NCBI GenBank assembly: GCA_003233075.1
Contig: QIKQ01000073.1
Location: forward strand, 1 to 5,464
DNA from: Gammaproteobacteria bacterium
GTDB taxonomy: Bacteria; Pseudomonadota; Gammaproteobacteria; SZUA-21
DNA: 5,464 bases
Direction: 5' to 3'
Every line of letters starts with the position of its first letter. The first letter of the stretch is position 1. Positions 4,328 through 5,464 of the stretch are shown here, piece after piece. The translations under genes and the position numbers were made by a program. The notes beneath the pieces are model-generated. The model had not been told where the DNA came from, searched no databases, and saw only the letters and a list, made by a program, of their open reading frames with translations.

Positions 4328-5341
4328 AATTACTTCTTCTAATTCCTTTTTCCCCTTTATTTGGTTTTCCAATCGAATAACAATATTTGATACATTCGAA
4401 TAATGCGCCAGTTTAAATTCAGTTGCGATTTCCTTTAAACTACATAAAGTTAGCTTTCGACTCAAATAAATAGCGACTGTTCTAGGTGAAAACTTTTGGC
4501 CCTGACTTTTGTTTAATAGTTTTTTTTTATCAACATCAAAAAACGCGCTTACCTCTTGAATGACACGTTTTATGTTCTCTGCTACTTTCTGATGTTTTGT
4601 ATCTGGAATTTCTAGCTCTACCTTTGTACCGTCCAACACTTTTTGAATAAAACTTTTTCTACCTAGAATTGGCTTTAAATATTTTTTACTGTAAAACTCT
4701 ATTGTCATATCGTCATTTCCACAACAAACAAACTCATCGTAATTATTTATTGAGCCGAGCATGCCCAATGTTAAATCAGTTGACAACCATTTTGGGCGGA
4801 TATCATCTCCTAAATAGGACTTAAAACTTGACCACTCGTAGTGTGCTGCCTGATCCACCATATCTGCTTCTACTGGATTTAAATGAATATAACGACTTAC
4901 ATTTAACAAGTAGGAATCGACCTCAATTAGGATACGCTTAAACCTGCCTCTGAAAACGGGCCCGTCAGATTTTAGCTTTTTATTCAGCGCTCTAGCGTAA
5001 CTCGACCCAACAAATGACATAATTTGCCGTAAGTTTGCTTCTGGCGTCCTAACTAACAAATGGTAGTGATTATCCATTAAACAGTAAGCATGCACTTCCA
5101 ACCAAAGTTCGCGACAAGCAATTTCCAAGAGATTTAAAAAATAATATCGATCATCATCGTCATAAAATATTTTTCTATAACCTGCACCTCGATTCATGAC
5201 ATGATACATCGCGCCAGGGTATTCAATTGTTAAAGATCTACTCATCTGAGTAATTCTAAAACATGTATGGTTCAACAAATAATAATGAAGTTATCCCTTT
5301 ATTTGTAAAAACATCAACAAGTCGTAGACACGGAACCTTTT
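4289..5341. mobile_element. RAYT unit bounded by 33-bp inverted repeats
   Basis: Positions 4289-4321 and 5301-5333 are perfect 33-bp inverted copies of each other, and extension outward to about 4281 and 5341 gives 39 of 41 matches. They enclose one gene, a REP-associated tyrosine transposase. The left repeat overlaps the gene's last codons and stop; the right repeat lies 55 bp before the gene start. RAYTs are domesticated IS200/IS605-like HUH enzymes that process REP hairpins, and flanking inverted REPs are typical of them. I see no target-site duplication, which agrees with this family. Whether the unit moves as a whole or only spreads its repeats cannot be decided here. Confidence 0.75.
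4295..5245 (-). CDS. REP-associated tyrosine transposase (RAYT) with DnaA-domain-IV-like C-terminus
   Basis: Numbering is from the ATG at 5243-5245 (316 residues). An upstream in-frame TTG at 5278 would add 11 residues, but MSRSLTIEYPGAMYHVMNRG is the standard N-terminus of this family, so I take the ATG although its ribosome-binding site is weak. The HUH nuclease motif is His60-Tyr61-His62 (MDNHYHLL). Tyr83 (FVGSSYARALN) is the likely nucleophile. GPVFRGRFKRILIE (95-108) and YIHLNPVEADMV are hallmark RAYT segments. The enzyme cleaves and rejoins single-stranded DNA at REP hairpins through a 5'-phosphotyrosine link. Residues about 217-300 include SPRTVAIYLSRKLTLCSLKE and HYSNVSN, resembling the helix-turn-helix of DnaA domain IV, an extra DNA-binding domain found in some RAYTs. 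The last residues (GICKNINKS) and the stop are encoded inside the terminal repeat. The gene appears intact. Confidence 0.9.
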   Translation of the reverse strand: MSRSLTIEYPGAMYHVMNRGAGYRKIFYDDDDRYYFLNLLEIACRELWLEVHAYCLMDNHYHLLVRTPEANLRQIMSFVGSSYARALNKKLKSDGPVFRGRFKRILIEVDSYLLNVSRYIHLNPVEADMVDQAAHYEWSSFKSYLGDDIRPKWLSTDLTLGMLGSINNYDEFVCCGNDDMTIEFYSKKYLKPILGRKSFIQKVLDGTKVELEIPDTKHQKVAENIKRVIQEVSAFFDVDKKKLLNKSQGQKFSPRTVAIYLSRKLTLCSLKEIATEFKLAHYSNVSNIVIRLENQIKGKKELEEVIEGICKNINKS

Positions 5342-5352
5342 TGGAACCTTTT
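5301..5352 (-). repeat. Right inverted repeat of the RAYT unit with two degenerate AAGGTTCC copies
   Basis: Positions 5301-5333 are a perfect inverted copy of 4289-4321. On the plus strand 5301-5327 reads as the codons for ICKNINKS and a TAG stop, that is, a captured copy of the 3' end of a RAYT coding sequence pointing away from the gene. After it, GGAACCTTTT occurs twice (5332-5341 and 5343-5352), a variant of the inverted AGAAGGTGCC core seen in the left array. The repeat therefore carries coding sequence rather than a purely non-coding REP. Confidence 0.85.
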
Positions 5353-5464
5353 CAGTTCCAGGTGGACTTGAGGAAAGTCCGGCTCACTAAAGTGACGCTT
5401 GCCGGTCACAGGCAAACTCGGAAATAAAGCGCGTCCCAAATCGTGTTCGCTCATATTTTGAGCC
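5342..5464 (+). ncRNA. Possible structured RNA with an RNase P conserved-region-I motif (runs off the window)
   Basis: GAGGAAAGTCCGG at 5370-5382 matches conserved region I of bacterial RNase P RNA. Around it lies a dense series of stems: TGGAAC/GTTCCA (5342-5347, 5355-5360), GGACTT/AAGTCC (5364-5369, 5375-5380), TCAC/GTGA (5384-5387, 5392-5395), TTGCC/GGCAA (5399-5403, 5411-5415), GACGC/GCGTC (5394-5398, 5431-5435) and GCTCA/TGAGC (5449-5453, 5459-5463). GGCAAACTCGG (5411-5421) followed by CCCAAAT (5435-5441) recalls conserved region IV (GTAAACTC...CCAAAT). The regions usually lying between I and IV (for example the AACCGCCGATGG segment) are missing, and the 5' helices appear replaced by the RAYT repeat. 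It could be a relic, a reduced RNase P-like RNA, or an unrelated RNA with a chance match. No open frame of interest covers it. Confidence 0.35.

Noticed and set aside
5246..5278. TTG start adding 11 residues to the RAYT
   Set aside because: Similarity to the family begins at the internal ATG (5245), and the extra residues (MLNHTCFRITQ) do not look conserved.
1..5464. CRISPR array or tRNA gene
   Set aside because: The only regular repeats are the RAYT-associated tandem units, which lack unique spacers, and I found no tRNA T-loop motif in a foldable context on either strand.

Overview
This is an AT-rich bacterial window (judged by eye) with a patchwork, accessory-region character. The protein families are a Crp/Fnr-type regulator, a Phd/YefM-RelE/ParE toxin-antitoxin pair and a REP-associated tyrosine transposase (RAYT). 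Together with short REP-like repeats they fit a gammaproteobacterium best, but nothing here fixes the genus.

Layout. Positions 1-286 hold an unidentified edge segment, an 84-bp duplicated fragment of the neighbouring regulator gene (83-166) and a 94-bp long-hairpin element (169-262). A Crp/Fnr-family regulator follows on the minus strand (287-1042). Its upstream region carries a perfect CRP-consensus dyad (1221-1236). Next, also on the minus strand, is a small membrane protein of unknown function (1301-1654). A divergent intergenic region with two dyads (1655-1942) separates it from a plus-strand pair: an exported dienelactone-hydrolase-like protein whose catalytic positions look substituted (1943-2851), and 21 nt later a zinc-ribbon protein with two membrane helices (2873-3175). 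Positions 3176-3371 contain a three-tier nested inverted repeat. A minus-strand antitoxin-toxin operon (4050 to 3372) has a palindromic operator candidate in front of it.

The last 1.3 kb is a RAYT unit. Its transposase (4295-5245, minus strand) has an HUH motif and a DnaA-domain-IV-like C-terminus. It is flanked by a perfect 33-bp inverted repeat, and the left copy lies inside the gene's own 3' end. Next to that end is an array of AGAAGGTGCC repeats, including a perfect 47-bp tandem duplication that copies the last coding codons. The same AAGGTGCC core ends the long hairpin beside the regulator gene about 4 kb away, so the two regions may be connected by REP mobilisation.

Just outside the right repeat the sequence becomes a chain of small hairpins. 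It includes the string GAGGAAAGTCCGG, which matches conserved region I of bacterial RNase P RNA, but most of the expected rest of that RNA is absent before the window ends. This possible reduced or relic RNase P-like RNA, the repeat-embedded 3' end of the RAYT gene and the apparently triad-less hydrolase family member are the most unusual things here.
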